From Pseudo-nitzschia pungens (lineage: Eukaryota > Bacillariophyta > Bacillariophyceae > Bacillariales > Bacillariaceae), in assembly GCA_037355855.1 (NCBI GenBank), contig CM074759.1:4898001-4962000 (forward strand): a DNA stretch of 64,000 nt, read 5' to 3'. The first letter of the stretch is position 1. The number at the start of each line of letters is the position of its first letter. The position numbers and the translations under genes were made by a program. Below, piece by piece: positions 22,372-33,072 of this stretch. The notes beneath the pieces were generated by a model. The model did not search any database. It was not told the origin of the DNA and worked only from the letters and a program-made list of their open reading frames with translations.

Positions 22372-23797
22372 ATGGCAACCAAGGGAACCAAACTGAAGCC
22401 CTTCAACATCACACGGGAGGACTGGCCGGAAGACGCCACCACCGTAAAGATGAATGTAGACAGCGAACAGGGTGGAATCGCATTCAGCGAGTACGTGAAG
22501 GTCCTCAGTGGTACTGAAAGACCAGAACTCTTCCTCATCTGGAAGAGAGACTTTGACCAGAAAATTGCTGGCAATGACAAACTCCACGGAGACCAGAAAC
22601 TGGACGTCCTACAGAGAATCCTCTCTGGGGAAGCACTAGCACTTGTCCAGCGGACGCTCACTCGGACCTACTTGGCCGAACCGACCCACAAGGTCCACCA
22701 CACCAGACGCGTACAGAAAAAGATCCAGGAAATCGAGAAACGGGACCAAGCAAACATCCTACTATCAATGGGGCAAGACGCCACCGAAACTCCCACGGGA
22801 GCCTCCAAGGAGAAGGCAAAGGAGACATCTCCGAACGCCGCCAAAACCGACACAGCCACGGCGAGATCGGACAAAGAACCGGAGACCGACAACCTCGAGT
22901 CTCCAATCCCAAAGAAGCGCCCTCACCCAGTACTACCAATCCCAGGAGTACAGGAAGGATGTCATGGAGGAATGCATGCATGTCCTCAAGCTCAAAATCT
23001 TCGGCAATGACCAAAACGGCAAGCGCTCGTACATCGTCCTCCGCAGATTCATGCGAGGCATGCGAGTGGAACTCAAATATGGCATCAGCGCCTGGGCCAA
23101 TCGAATGGCCGAACTCCAAAGCTACCTCCCAGAATGTCTCTGGGAATGTGGCAGTGACCAAGTGGAAACCCCAACCAGTTTCACCCAAGGAGAACTGAAG
23201 GAAATATTGGATTCCAACATGACCCACTCCCAACGCGAAAAGTTGGAACACATTGGATGGGACCTCTACACCCAATCCTTTAACACCACTATCGACAAGC
23301 TCGAAAATTTGGAAATCACCATCCGGAAGGAGGCAATAATGCAACAGCGCATCACCGACCTCGAAAAGCAGAATGGCGTCACCAAGAAGACCCCCAAGGC
23401 CGCCTCTGGGGGAGGAAACCGCCACGGGAAGTCCCCTGGCAAAAAGAAGCGACCTGTGGAAGGCAGCAACAAGCAGCTATGCAAGACCTGTGGCAAGGTC
23501 CATGCCGGCAAATGCTGGAAACTAACCGGTGGTCCCTCCAAGAAGGGAAAGTTCGACTGGGAAACCATCAACTTGCTCAAGGAGCATTTTGTGGCAAAAG
23601 AAGACTCAGACAACGAGCAACATTCCAAACCCCACTGGGGAAGGAACCTATTGAACCACGAGTACTCCTACGTACTGGCCACGGCCCAAGCTGACCACGA
23701 CGTTTCTGATGACAAGATCGATATCTCCGAACGAGAACTCAAAGAGTACAGAAGAAAGTACAGAAAGACCTTTAAAAAGAAAGGATCCCACAACTGA
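22372..23797 (+). pseudogene. G2 gag with one frameshift
   Basis: The first frame starts MATKGTKLKPFNITREDW and is capsid-like and highly charged to about 22920. The protein then continues in the next frame as ALTQYYQSQEYRKDVMEEC, LRRFMRGMRVELKYG and LKEILDSNMTHSQREKLEHIGWDLY. Near the end is a basic stretch (GKKKRPVEG) and a compact zinc-knuckle-like motif CKTCGKVHAGKC, spaced C-x2-C-x3-H-x3-C, one residue shorter on each side of the His than the retroviral knuckle. The frame ends at TGA (23795-23797), after which the protease begins in the same frame. The frameshift makes this copy non-functional without recoding. Confidence 0.75.
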
Positions 23798-23920
23798 ATG
23801 GTTGATACCATCCACACCGGACCCCACATCATCAACAGATTTGCGGACATCTGTGTGGAGGTATTGGACCACAAGGGAAGGGGGAGGATGCTCCGGGGTC
23901 TATTAGACTCTGGCTGCTCC
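23798..23920 (+). pseudogene. G2 protease start, cut by LINE end
   Basis: Directly after the gag UGA and in its frame comes MVDTIHTGPHIINRFADICV and the aspartyl protease active site GLLDSGCSN. It is then cut by a minus-strand LINE tail. LLDSGC/S is the catalytic triplet of retroviral-type proteases. Confidence 0.8.
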
Positions 23921-24390
23921 AATAATAATAATATACTTATTTAAGTAGGAAAATCCACCGAAGGTGGTTAAAAGCTACTCAGTCTGTAACCAGACTTTAT
24001 CGTCGCCTCAATCGAAGAGAGGTTAGGCCCCAAGTTGTAGAACGACGCGCCGCCTCAACCATGGGGAATAGGCCCCAGGTTGTAAGGACGGCTATTTTGC
24101 AAACGAACCTTGGTAAGAAACAGGAAAAAAACGAACCAGTCCAGAGCACAACAGACACTGCTGTTGCAAAGCGTACAGGAAACGGGGTAACAAGAACGTG
24201 AAAGGGAAAGACACAAGCAAAACTGTCCCTCCAATGCTGGTGTGCAGCATCCGTAATGCTAGTGGTCAGCTGACACAAGCAAAACCCTGACTAGATATAT
24301 GGTATCTGTAATGCTAGTGGTCAGCGTACAAAAGCAAAACTCCTCTCTGAATGCTGGATTGCAGCATCACCAGTAATGCGAGTAGTCATC
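23921..24390 (-). mobile_element. 3' end of a related LINE, minus strand
   Basis: It begins with an AATAATAATAATATACTTATT run, the reverse complement of an ATT-type LINE tail. It then carries, inverted, the two hairpins seen at the ends of the other LINEs (23955-23967 and 23981-23996). The rest diverges from LINE-3, including a duplicated GGGGCCTA..TTGAGGCG block, so it belongs to a sister family. The inner border is approximate; no coding sequence remains. Confidence 0.7.
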
Positions 24391-25975
24391 CCCAAACACA
24401 TCCCGAACCACATTCCTTACCACTGTATGGTACATAAAGTACAGAGCCTACTACCAAATTCGTAACAGCTGTCCTTCTGTTCGAACTTTGTAGTAGGAGA
24501 CACGTAGAGGCGGTGGAGCCTACTACCAAATTCAAATTCGTAACAGCTGGCCTTCTGTTCGAACTTGAACTTGCTCTCCTGTAGTAGCTTGGAAACAGGG
24601 CCTTAAAGTGAAAACACTTATGGACCATCAGGGCTGTAGGCTTGAAAACAGGTCTCTGCTGTACTGTGAACTGGAGGGGTATATGTAGGTGGTGGTGCGT
24701 TAAGTAACATGTACTTAGTAGCTTTGGGGCTTGGGTCATAAAAACAGTAGGTCCATAATCAAAAACAATTATGGACTATCAGGGCAGTAGACTTGAAAAC
24801 AGATGACAGTTGAAGTGTGCATCTGAGAGGGTTATGTAGGTAGGAGAGCCTTAAGCAAGCTGTACTTAGCGGCTTTGGGGCTTGGGTCAGGAAATAGTAG
24901 GACCTTAAGTGAGAACACTTATGGTCCAGCAGGGCAGTAGACTTGAAAACAGATGACAGTTGAAGTGTGCATCTGAGAGGTATATGTAGGTAGGAGAGCC
25001 TTAAGCAAGCTGTACTTAGCGGCTTTGGGGCTTGGGTAAGGAAACAGTAGGACCATAAGCGAAAACACTTATGGTCCATCAGGGCAGTAGACTTGAAAAC
25101 AGATGACAGTTGAAGAATGCATCTGAGAGGTATATGTAGGTAGGGGAGCCTTAAGCAAACTGTACTTAGTGGCTTTAGGGCTTGGGTCAGGAAACAGTAG
25201 GACCATAAGCGAAAACACTTAGGGTCCATCAGGGCAGTAGACTTGGAAACAGATGACATTTATACAGTACACCTGAGAGGGTTATGTAATTAGTGGAGCC
25301 TTAAGCAAACTGTACTTAGCGGCTTTGGGGCTTGGGTCAAGAAACAGTAGGACCATAAGCGAAAACACATATGGTCCAGCAGGGCAATGGACTTGAAAAC
25401 AGATGACAGCTGGAATTTCTTGTAGAAATATACCTACAGTGGAAGGGGCTGTTCGTGAACTACACCTTGAAAAGACTTAGGGGACTTAGCAAGGAACCTT
25501 GAAGAATGTAGAACGTTAAGTGGAAATCACTTAGGAAGCTTGGAAACAATGTAGAACATTAAGTATAATATATACTTAAGGGCCTTGAGGGTGGAGCTTG
25601 GAAACAGATCGAAGCAGTACAGACGGCAACAGTAAGACGGCAACAGTATTACGTAGTAGAAGTATTTTCGAATCGCTATAGAATCGGTACTGGAGGTGCT
25701 GTAGAAAATTAGGTGTCGGTTTTGTTTTGGTTGTTGCTGCGGATCGATCGGCCGAGTGGTGAATTGGCAACCAAATCAACCAAAAGAAGCAGCCAGCAAC
25801 TGAACCAATAGCAGAAACAAAGAGCGCAGGTCTTGGTTAATACATGTAGGTCCTGGGGTTGTGATTGGTGGTGTAAAAGGGAGCGAGATATCGCATGGTA
25901 AAGTTGTGTAGAAATCTACGTATTTTTAGTACTGGAACATCGGAACGTCGGACAAAATGCGCGATGCGCAAATTG
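24391..25975 (+). repeat. inverted repeat block with 150-bp tandem units (right copy)
   Basis: Markers of the unit (GATGACA near a TTGAAAACAGATGACAG word) recur at 24802, 24952, 25102, 25252 and 25402, an exact 150-bp period, with a further divergent unit to the left. Beyond 25410 the 500-bp terminal part is the reverse complement of 14158-14630. Frames here are open only because the unit length is divisible by three. The block ends at GCGCAAATTGTA, where RT sequence begins. Confidence 0.85.
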
Positions 25976-26500
25976 TATCACCTACGTTCTGTCAACCGAA
26001 GAAGACAGGCGACATCCGAGTCCTTACAGACTTCCGGAAGATGAATGCAGCAATCCAGAGGAAACCATTCCCACTACCACGAATAGGGGAAACAATCCAA
26101 AGGTTACAGAAATTCAAGTCTGCTACGGCATTGGACTTATCCCAAGGATATTATACCATCCCCATTTGCAAGGAGAGCCAAAAGATTTGCTCTACCATCC
26201 TACCGTGGGGAAAGTATGCCTACAAGAGGCTAACGATGGGGATTGCTTGCGCTCCAGATATCTTCCAATCAGTCATGATGAACCTACTAGGGGATCTAGA
26301 CTATGTCCTAGTCTATATTGATGATATCCTGATCATCCAACGAGAGGGGGAATCTGAACAGGATCACCTCGACAAAATCGATACAGTCCTACAGAGGCTT
26401 GATAATGCTGGCTTTCGGGCCAATCTAAGGAAATCCTTCTTCATGCAAAAAGAGGTGGAATATCTGGGATTCCTATTAACAACAGAGGGCATTCAGCCCC
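25976..26500 (+). pseudogene. Gypsy RT fragment of G2
   Basis: It starts inside the RT at SPTFCQPKKTGDIRV, continues through ALDLSQGYYTIPICKES, LTMGIACAPDIFQS and the catalytic VYIDDILI (two Asp), and ends at the thumb GFLLTTEGIQPL. There it is interrupted by the LTR of element B. The frame is open throughout. The RT N-terminus, and the linker between this piece and the RNase H at 29588, are missing. Confidence 0.85.
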
Positions 26501-26838
26501 TGTAACATGCTACCGTATGTTACTCTACGAGGGCTCTAAATGATTATTGAATCCCGCATGTATTCCAATATATATGGTATTCATGTACGTATGTTCAGTA
26601 TATACACACATACAACGGAAACCGATTGGATATTCAAATATCAAGATAAAATATCAAGAGTCTTATGACTCGCCGATAATCCTCAATCCTCGACGCTCAT
26701 TCATCTCATACTCAAGGAATCATTCCCATCTCGTAAAGTATTCAACCATTCTCTTTTGTAACACAATTTATTAATTATTCATCATTAAAATACCTCTATC
26801 GCGTACCACTCCATCTAATTCTACCCTAGAGTGTTACA
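26501..26838 (+). repeat. 5' LTR of element B
   Basis: It runs from TGTAACATGCTACCG to AGAGTGTTACA. The first 285 bp are repeated at 29300-29585 with about one visible change. Confidence 0.92.
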
Positions 26839-27084
26839 CAGTAATTACTGTCCACTTGAAAGTAGAGACAAAGACAACTCAGTACTGAATCCAAAACATC
26901 CTTTATCCTAAACAACAGGGATACATCGACACCCTGACAAGCAAAAAGAAACAGCGTCGATCGAAATCTACAACCGATCGAACAAGAACTACGAGACGCC
27001 AAATCGATCGAACACCGAATCGATCAAACACCGAATCGATCGAACCTTCCGAATCGATCGAACCTTCCGAATCAAAGAAGCACC

Positions 27085-28143
27085 ATGGCAGGACTTTATA
27101 GAGATCCACCAATCAATTACACTCCTTCCTTCAACAGGAGCAAGCCCAAAAGAACCAAGCTCTCCATTACAAATCCCAATGGAAAACAAGACGGCATGAA
27201 GATCCCTCTATTCACCAACAGAGGAGGACTAGAGGAATTTCTATTTGTTGAAGAAGCCTTCAGGAACGCCGCAAAGCTCCTGGGATTACCAACCACCAAC
27301 TACATTACTTACTTCAGCAGATGTCTAAATACAGACACTCAATCCAAGTGGAATGAAATGCTACAGGATCCCCTGGATCCAGGTGAATTCCAATATGAAG
27401 AAAGCGCCGAAGGATATGAAGCAGCAATCATTGATTTTATCAAGGACTATTGCAATGCAAAAGACGCCAAAGATATCATGCATACATACCTTTGAACGCT
27501 GAAGAAACCAAGCACTGTTTCATGCAAAGACCATGCAGACCGAATGCAAATTCTCTTCAAATATACCAAAAGACTCCAAGGACATGGAACTGACCTATCA
27601 CCAACAGAAGCCAAGACCATTCTGCTGCACAGCTTCCCAAGCAAATGGATCAACAGCTATGGTCTAATCCACCAAGGAATACAAGAAGATACCACTGTAC
27701 GATTCATCGTCGACCACATGAGCTGCTTAGAACGCCAAAGCAAAAGACGAACGTCGAACGCTGACAGCAATAACAACAGCTCTGATTGTTCGGACGCCGA
27801 CAGCAACAGCTCTGATAGCAGTGACAGCGACGCTGAATCCGAAGAAGAAGAAGAGAAAGAGCAGGAGCCATCCGGTGGCAAAAGAAAATATAATAATCCC
27901 TGCAGGATCCCAGAACATGATCACGATTGGTCCGAATGTCCGAAGAACAGATATTCCAAAAGAAATAAGAGCCATAGCAGCAACAACAGCACTGCTACGA
28001 CTCCTAGCAATGACACTGGAAGCACTGCTTCCACCAACGAATCCTTCCAAGCCCACATCAGGCAAACAATAGAATCCTATTGCATGGAACATGGAGGACG
28101 CGTCGAGAAGGACTTCGATGGCAACCTCACTTGGCAACCATAG
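27085..28143 (+). pseudogene. element B gag, one premature UGA
   Basis: The start MAGLYRDPPINYTPSFN opens a 352-codon frame. It is broken by a TGA at 27493-27495 in MHTYL-x-TLKK. The homologous codon is CGA (Arg) in elements C, D and E, so this is a CGA-to-TGA change. Later come a Ser/Asp/Glu-rich tract (replacing the Asn/Lys tract of C, D and E), the zinc-like motif CRIPEHDHDWSEC and the conserved end ESYCMEHGG. It stops at TAG, not TGA as in the relatives. Confidence 0.8.
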
Positions 28144-28740
28144 CCATCATAAACAACAATGAACAAAGGATCACAGTATCCAGCACTGTGCCTTCAGCTC
28201 CCCTGGAACTGAATGCCAGCTCAGCCCTGCTGACTGGGAAGACGCATGGAGGAGAACTCCCAAGAAAAGAAGGGAAGGAACCTACAGAGATGAGCCCTGT
28301 TGCAAACAAAACGTTCGAACTAATTAAATCCAAAGCGCTCCAGTCCGCTCCAATGTGACGGCAACGACAATCAACCAAATAAATAAAATAAAAGATTCAA
28401 TGGCAAATACAAACAAACGCAAAGCGATCTGGACGCAGATCAACTTGCAAAGGGTACAGACGCTAACAACGCCATGAATCAATCAATCGAATCGAATCAG
28501 ATATCGATATCGATATCGATAAGGGTACAGACGCAAAAACAAATATATAATCGATCGACTATCGATAGGGTACAGCAGCAACAACAAGGCCAACCTTGTT
28601 CCGGACAAACAAATAGTCCGCCGGGAGCTCCAGAAATAACCGGAGCAATCCCACGAAATCCATATTCTACACCCACAGAGGTGCTCTGGAGTTACAAAAA
28701 TTCAGAACTCCAGTCGACTGCTGCAAATACACCGAAATAA
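28144..28740 (+). pseudogene. element B decayed gag-pol linker
   Basis: Pieces align with the linker of C, D and E in shifting frames: PSAPLELNASSALLTGKTHGG and EGKEPTEMSPV, then GALEL near the CAGTCGACTGCTG word. Several stops and a pure ATATCGATATCGATATCGAT run at about 28501 interrupt it. No protease active site remains. Confidence 0.6.
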
Positions 28741-29299
28741 CGACCGGCAAAGTATCTGGCAAATCGCAACTAAATTTACATATCGATTCAAACCGTAACT
28801 AACAATGCGTCCCCTCTTTGCGTCACTATACAATCGCAGACACAGCAACGCTCTGGCTTTGAACAACAATAACAATTCAACGCTCCGGCTTTTCACCTAC
28901 CTGACTCCTATTACAGGAGGTGTTTTTATGCCTAAGAGCAATCAATTTCAATTGCTCGAAATTGCAAATCAGCTCCACTACCCGGGGAGGTACATCACAG
29001 TTGGGGGAGGAAAAGAATTTTCTTCGACTCTTTTTGCTATTCTTAGCATGTCATTATGACCCTTCTCACGAACAAGAAACAAATCTTCCATTTTCAGTAT
29101 CACAAAGAACCTTCTTCAATCCCAGTTCAATCTACATTACCATATATCTTCAGAATGGTTCGAATGGCATATATCATCATCTTCAACCGGTTCTCCGAGC
29201 AAGCATATCTCTTCTCCAAACGTATTGTATTGAACTACAACTCCGACGAACCTGTTGTATTGAACCACATGCAAACTTCACCTAATCATTGGGGAACTA
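28741..29299 (+). other. element B 3' untranslated tail
   Basis: There is no supported gene. The last 160 bp (from about CTACATTACCATATATCTT) match the tail of the remnant at 10154-10304, and the end ATTGGGGAACTA is the likely polypurine primer just before the LTR. Confidence 0.55.
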
Positions 29300-29585
29300 T
29301 GTAACATGCTACCGTATGTTACTCTACGAGGGCTCTAAATGATTATTGAATCCCGCATGTATTCCAATATATATGGTATTCATGTACGTATGTTCAGTAT
29401 ATACACACATACAATGGAAACCGATTGGATATTCAAATATCAAGATAAAATATCAAGAGTCTTATGACTCGCCGATAATCCTCAATCCTCGACGCTCATT
29501 CATCTCATACTCAAGGAATCATTCCCATCTCGTAAAGTATTCAACCATTCTCTTTTGTAACACAATTTATTAATTATTCATCATT
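29300..29585 (+). repeat. partial 3' LTR of element B
   Basis: It matches the first 286 bp of the LTR at 26501 and stops at ATTATTCATCATT, directly followed by G2 coding sequence (DMWKRRSHI). Confidence 0.9.
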
Positions 29586-31406
29586 GACATGTGGAAGCGG
29601 CGCTCCCACATTCTCGCCCCTCTGAACAAACTAGCAGGGAAAAAGGGAAAAATGAACTGGTACTGGGGTCCAGCAGAGCAGAAAGCTTTCATGGAGGCGA
29701 AGAGAATGCTCGCAGACGAAGCAAAGCTTGCATTTCCGGACTTTACAAAACCATTTCATCCCTACTCAGACGCCAGCGATAGGCAATTGGGAGCCACTGT
29801 GTGCCAAGATGGCAAACCCCTTGGATTCTTTACCCGGAAGCTAAACTCAGCACAGCTCAACTACACTGTTGGAGAAAAAGAACGCCTGGGCATAGTAGAA
29901 GGCCTAAAGGCGTTCGAAGGAATCCTACGAGGACAAGATGTGATTATTCACACGGATCACCTTAACCTACTGTACCAGCAGATGCCCACCCAGCGGATGG
30001 TACGATGGAGACTCCTTATGGAGGAGTTCCACCCAGTAGTCAAACATGTTGCGGGCAAAGACAATGACGCAGCAGATGCACTATCCTGACTGGACATCAC
30101 CGATGACCCAGCAGATACTGTGGAATGGCTACCACCAAATAAGCCCCTCACCTACGCGGATGAGGAAGAGCACCTCCGGCAACTCCTATTCCCACTTGGA
30201 GAAGAGTCGGCAGAAGAATTCCAGGGCAATAGTGCATTCCCACTTGCTCCGGACATGATTCAGTTCTACCAACAAAAGGACACCGGAATCACGAGTGCTC
30301 TGGAAAAAGACAAACGACTGACCACCAAAATGGTGGAAGGTTACAGTCTAATCCACAAGGAAGGAAAAATCCTGATCCCGGACAAACTCAAAGATAGAGT
30401 CATGGAATGGTACCACAGCATGCTGGTCCATCCCGGAGAAAAGAGAATGGAACAGAGCATCCGCTCCGTGTTCACCTGGAGAGGTCTACGAAAGGACGTC
30501 CAGAACCTCTGTCAACACTGCCACACGTGCCAGATGTTCAAGAAAAGTGGCCGGAAGAAGTATGGACTACTACCGGAGAAAGCAGCTGAGGTTACCAAAT
30601 GGCAAAGGGTCAATGTGGACCTCTGGGGACCTGCAACTGTCCACAATAAAAATGGTAAAGACTACCACATCCATGTTCTCACCATGGTGGACCCAGTAAC
30701 CGGATGGTTTGAATTGGCCCATCTAAAGGACTCACCAAATGCAGCAGAAACTCAACGTTTGCTGGACAGTACCTGGCTAGCAAGGTTTCCGCGCCCAAAG
30801 GAAATTGGCTTTGATGGCGGGAGTGAGTTCAAAGCAGAATTCCAAGAGCTCTGTGACAACATGGGGATGAAAAGAAAACCCAGTGGCGCTTGGAATCCAC
30901 AATCCAACTCAGTGCTGGAAAGGATCCATCAGGTCCTGAAGGACTGTCTACTGTCCTTCAACTTGGAACAAAGGGATCTCCACGAGAAGGATCCTTTTGA
31001 GGAATTCACTACCAAGGCAGCGTATGCGATTCGCAGCGCCATCCACACCACTCTGGGGTATTCCCCAGCGCAACTGGTGTTTGGAAGGGACATGTTCATG
31101 CCCGTGAATTTCCCAGTGGATTGGGAAGCAATCCAAGCAAGGAAACAAAAGAGTATCCACAAGAGTAATATCCGGGAGAATCAGAAGAGGATTCCCCATG
31201 TCTATAAGGAAGGAGACTATGTCACCCTGGAAAGGAAGGGCATTATTCCGAAACTATCCTTCCCCCGACAAGGACCTTACAAGGTGCTCAAGGCCCATGA
31301 CAATGGAACTGTGACTATTGAAACTGCTCCCTTTGTAACCGACCGGGTTAATATTAGGAGAGTCCATCCCTATTATTGCAGGGATAGCACTAAACTGGAG
31401 AAGTAA
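29586..31406 (+). pseudogene. G2 RNase H and integrase, one premature UGA
   Basis: The frame opens at MWKRRSHILAPLN and runs through RNase H (YSDASDRQLGATV, EKERLGIVEG, HTDHLNLLY). A TGA at 30087-30089 interrupts ADALS-x-LDIT, where relatives have Arg; it fits CGA to TGA. The same frame continues with the integrase zinc finger (HPGEKRMEQS .. CQHCHTCQ), a complete DDE core (VNVDLWGP, FDGGSEF, NSVLERIH) and a chromodomain-less C-terminus (YVTLERKGII, GPYKVLKAHDNGTVTI). It ends at TAA about 30 bp before the 3' LTR. All catalytic residues are present. Confidence 0.88.
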
Positions 31407-31434
31407 TTAAATGTAACAGTACCATGGAGGAGCA

Positions 31435-31623
31435 TGCCGTGCACCGGAATACAGTCACGAATCTACTCGGGACTGGATTAAGGATAAGGATAAAAACAAT
31501 CAGCGAGTCGACAGAATCGCCGATTCAGAGCGCTCTTGGAACTGTAGCAAATAGACTAACCAATAGGGCTCACAATTTGCATATCACTACTATTCTAATC
31601 ACTAGTAGACCCGGGGTATGGCA
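31435..31623 (+). repeat. 3' LTR of G2
   Basis: It is identical to the 5' LTR except for one C/T. It is preceded by the purine-rich CATGGAGGAGCA and followed by the target duplication AGCGT. Confidence 0.95.
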
Positions 31624-31628
31624 AGCGT

Positions 31629-32493
31629 GCTTATGGGCATCAGAACTCGTGACAATTGGTCATGGCCTCTCTTTCTTTCTGTTGATACTAGTCCATACAG
31701 GGGCGAGATCCTTGCCTTGTACAACATCACTACCAAGGCTGAAGCAGTGGCCATGTTGTCTTTCCTGCCTATTTTCCTGGAGGCCCAATATGGTTCTTGT
31801 GTTAGACAATGGTTCTCTTCTGAGTGCTTGACTGAAATGGAGGCTTACCATTGGGATGCTGATGCCAATTGTGTTGTGGAAACTGCACCGGCTGCAGACC
31901 CATTGCAGGATGCCTCACTTCCATTCTTTGGAGATGGTGATGCCAGAGATTGGGAGCTTGTGGATGATGACTTGTCAGTTGACCTTGCCCCAGACCTCAC
32001 TTTTGATCTGGATTTGCACTTCAACCTCCAAGCTTGTTCTGACAGTGGTGGTGGTGGAATTGATGATTCCCAATCCATGGATACCTTAGCTACTGGCACT
32101 TCAAACCTCACTGCTGTCCAGGCTGCATCTCCTGCAGGTGATGTTTCTCCTGGGGGTGATCCTCCCGGTACTGCCAAGGCTGGTGCCCCCCCTGGTGCCT
32201 CTCCTGATGTCCCACCTGCAGTTCCTGATCCTCCCAATACTGCCATGGCTGGTGCCTCCCCTGTGGCCTCTCCTGCTGTCTCACCTGCAGTTCCTGCTGA
32301 CCTGCCTTCTGGTTTGCCTGGTGGTGAGGAAGATGCTGCCTCTGCTTTGAGGGTTGGAGTTGCTGCTATTGCATTCTCCTCCAGCCATGATGCTAGTGTC
32401 AGTGATTTGAGCCATGCCAATGTCTCCACCAAATCAGCTCCGGCATCTTTTTCTACCGTGCGACAGACTCGGTTTCCTTCTGATCATGGTTAG
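31629..32493 (+). CDS. LINE-3 ORF1, second part
   Basis: After the G2 target duplication the ORF1 frame resumes (LMGIRTRDNWSWPLFLSVDT) for about 288 codons. It has an acidic middle (DLSVDLAPDLTFDLDLHFN), a Gly/Ser spacer and tandem Pro/Ala/Ser-rich repeats of about 75 bp (TAKAGAPPGASPDV / TAMAGASPVASPAV). It ends at TAG (32491-32493). ORF2 starts inside this end: the ATG at 32486 overlaps the stop in ATGGTTAG. Confidence 0.65.
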
Positions 32494-32664
32494 ATTTTCT
32501 GGTATGAGGTTTGATGGGATGCCTTTCACCCCAAATCCCATCAGTGCTTCTCCCGGTTCTTCACTTCCCCCCTCCGCCTCTTTCCCTGCTTCTCAATTTG
32601 TCCAATTAACTCTTCATGGAGACTCTCTTGCTGCTAAGGATTCTGATAGTTTCGGCCATCCTTT
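32486..32664 (+). CDS. LINE-3 ORF2, N-terminal part before insertion C
   Basis: The ATG at 32486 opens MVRFSGMRFDGMPFTPNP and runs 59 codons to DSDSFGHPF, where element C is inserted. The same frame is open on the other side of C (PQAPSSNSTIITFQNIG), so the true ORF2 start is here and not at the ATG at 34661. The short overlap with ORF1 suggests ORF2 is translated by termination-reinitiation. Confidence 0.65.
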
Positions 32665-32955
32665 TGTGACATGCTAGCATAGCATGAACCACGATTAAAT
32701 AATTAACCGAATCCCACATACAGGCCGCCCGGCTTTGAGTATGGGAGCTGACCGGTGTTTGAATACAAATATTCAAACTGTGCGCCGGACGCTCCAACAA
32801 TGCATGTGCGCCGTTATTCAAATAGTAGCAAGGCGCGCTCGTGTATATTCAAACGTTCATTCAAACGTTTACACGAAAACTGAAATGCTCTTTTAAGAGC
32901 TAACAATTAGTCACTTTTTTAGACTACTCCAATTTTTCTACCTTAGAGTGTAACA
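32665..32955 (+). repeat. 5' LTR of element C
   Basis: It starts TGTGACATGCTAGCATAGCA and ends TTAGAGTGTAACA. It has the family word ATTAACCGAATCCCACAT early on. The leader palindrome CAGTAATTACTG follows at 32956. Confidence 0.88.
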
Positions 32956-33072
32956 CAGTAATTACTGTTTATCTTCAACGTAGGAAAACAGTAGAATTCA
33001 GTACTGAACCAAAAACAATCGAATAAACCACCCTTATCCTCAACAACAGAGGCACGTTGTATCTCCAACAAG

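Larger units (their letters stand above)
26501..29585 (+). mobile_element. non-autonomous LTR element B inside G2
   Basis: A full 5' LTR (26501-26838) is followed by leader, gag, a decayed protease-linker region, a 3' tail and a partial 3' LTR (29300-29585). RT, RNase H and integrase are absent, so the element depended on a relative. The last 50 bp of the 3' LTR and about 100 bp of adjoining G2 sequence are missing together, indicating one deletion across the junction. Confidence 0.85.
21435..31623 (+). mobile_element. Gypsy-type LTR retrotransposon G2 (10.2 kb with nested insertions)
   Basis: It is bounded by two 189-bp LTRs that differ at one site that I can see (TTGG at about 21466 against TCGG at 31466). 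The 5-bp target duplication AGCGT lies on both sides (21430-21434 and 31624-31628). The order is LTR, leader, gag, protease start, inserted DNA, RT fragment, inserted element B, RNase H and integrase, polypurine GGAGGAG, LTR. The near-identical LTRs make it a young insertion, younger than the LINE it splits. Confidence 0.92.

Noticed and set aside
25957..25975. MRDAQIV as the start of the RT protein
   Set aside because: These codons belong to the inverted-repeat tip; RT homology begins at SPTF after the junction.
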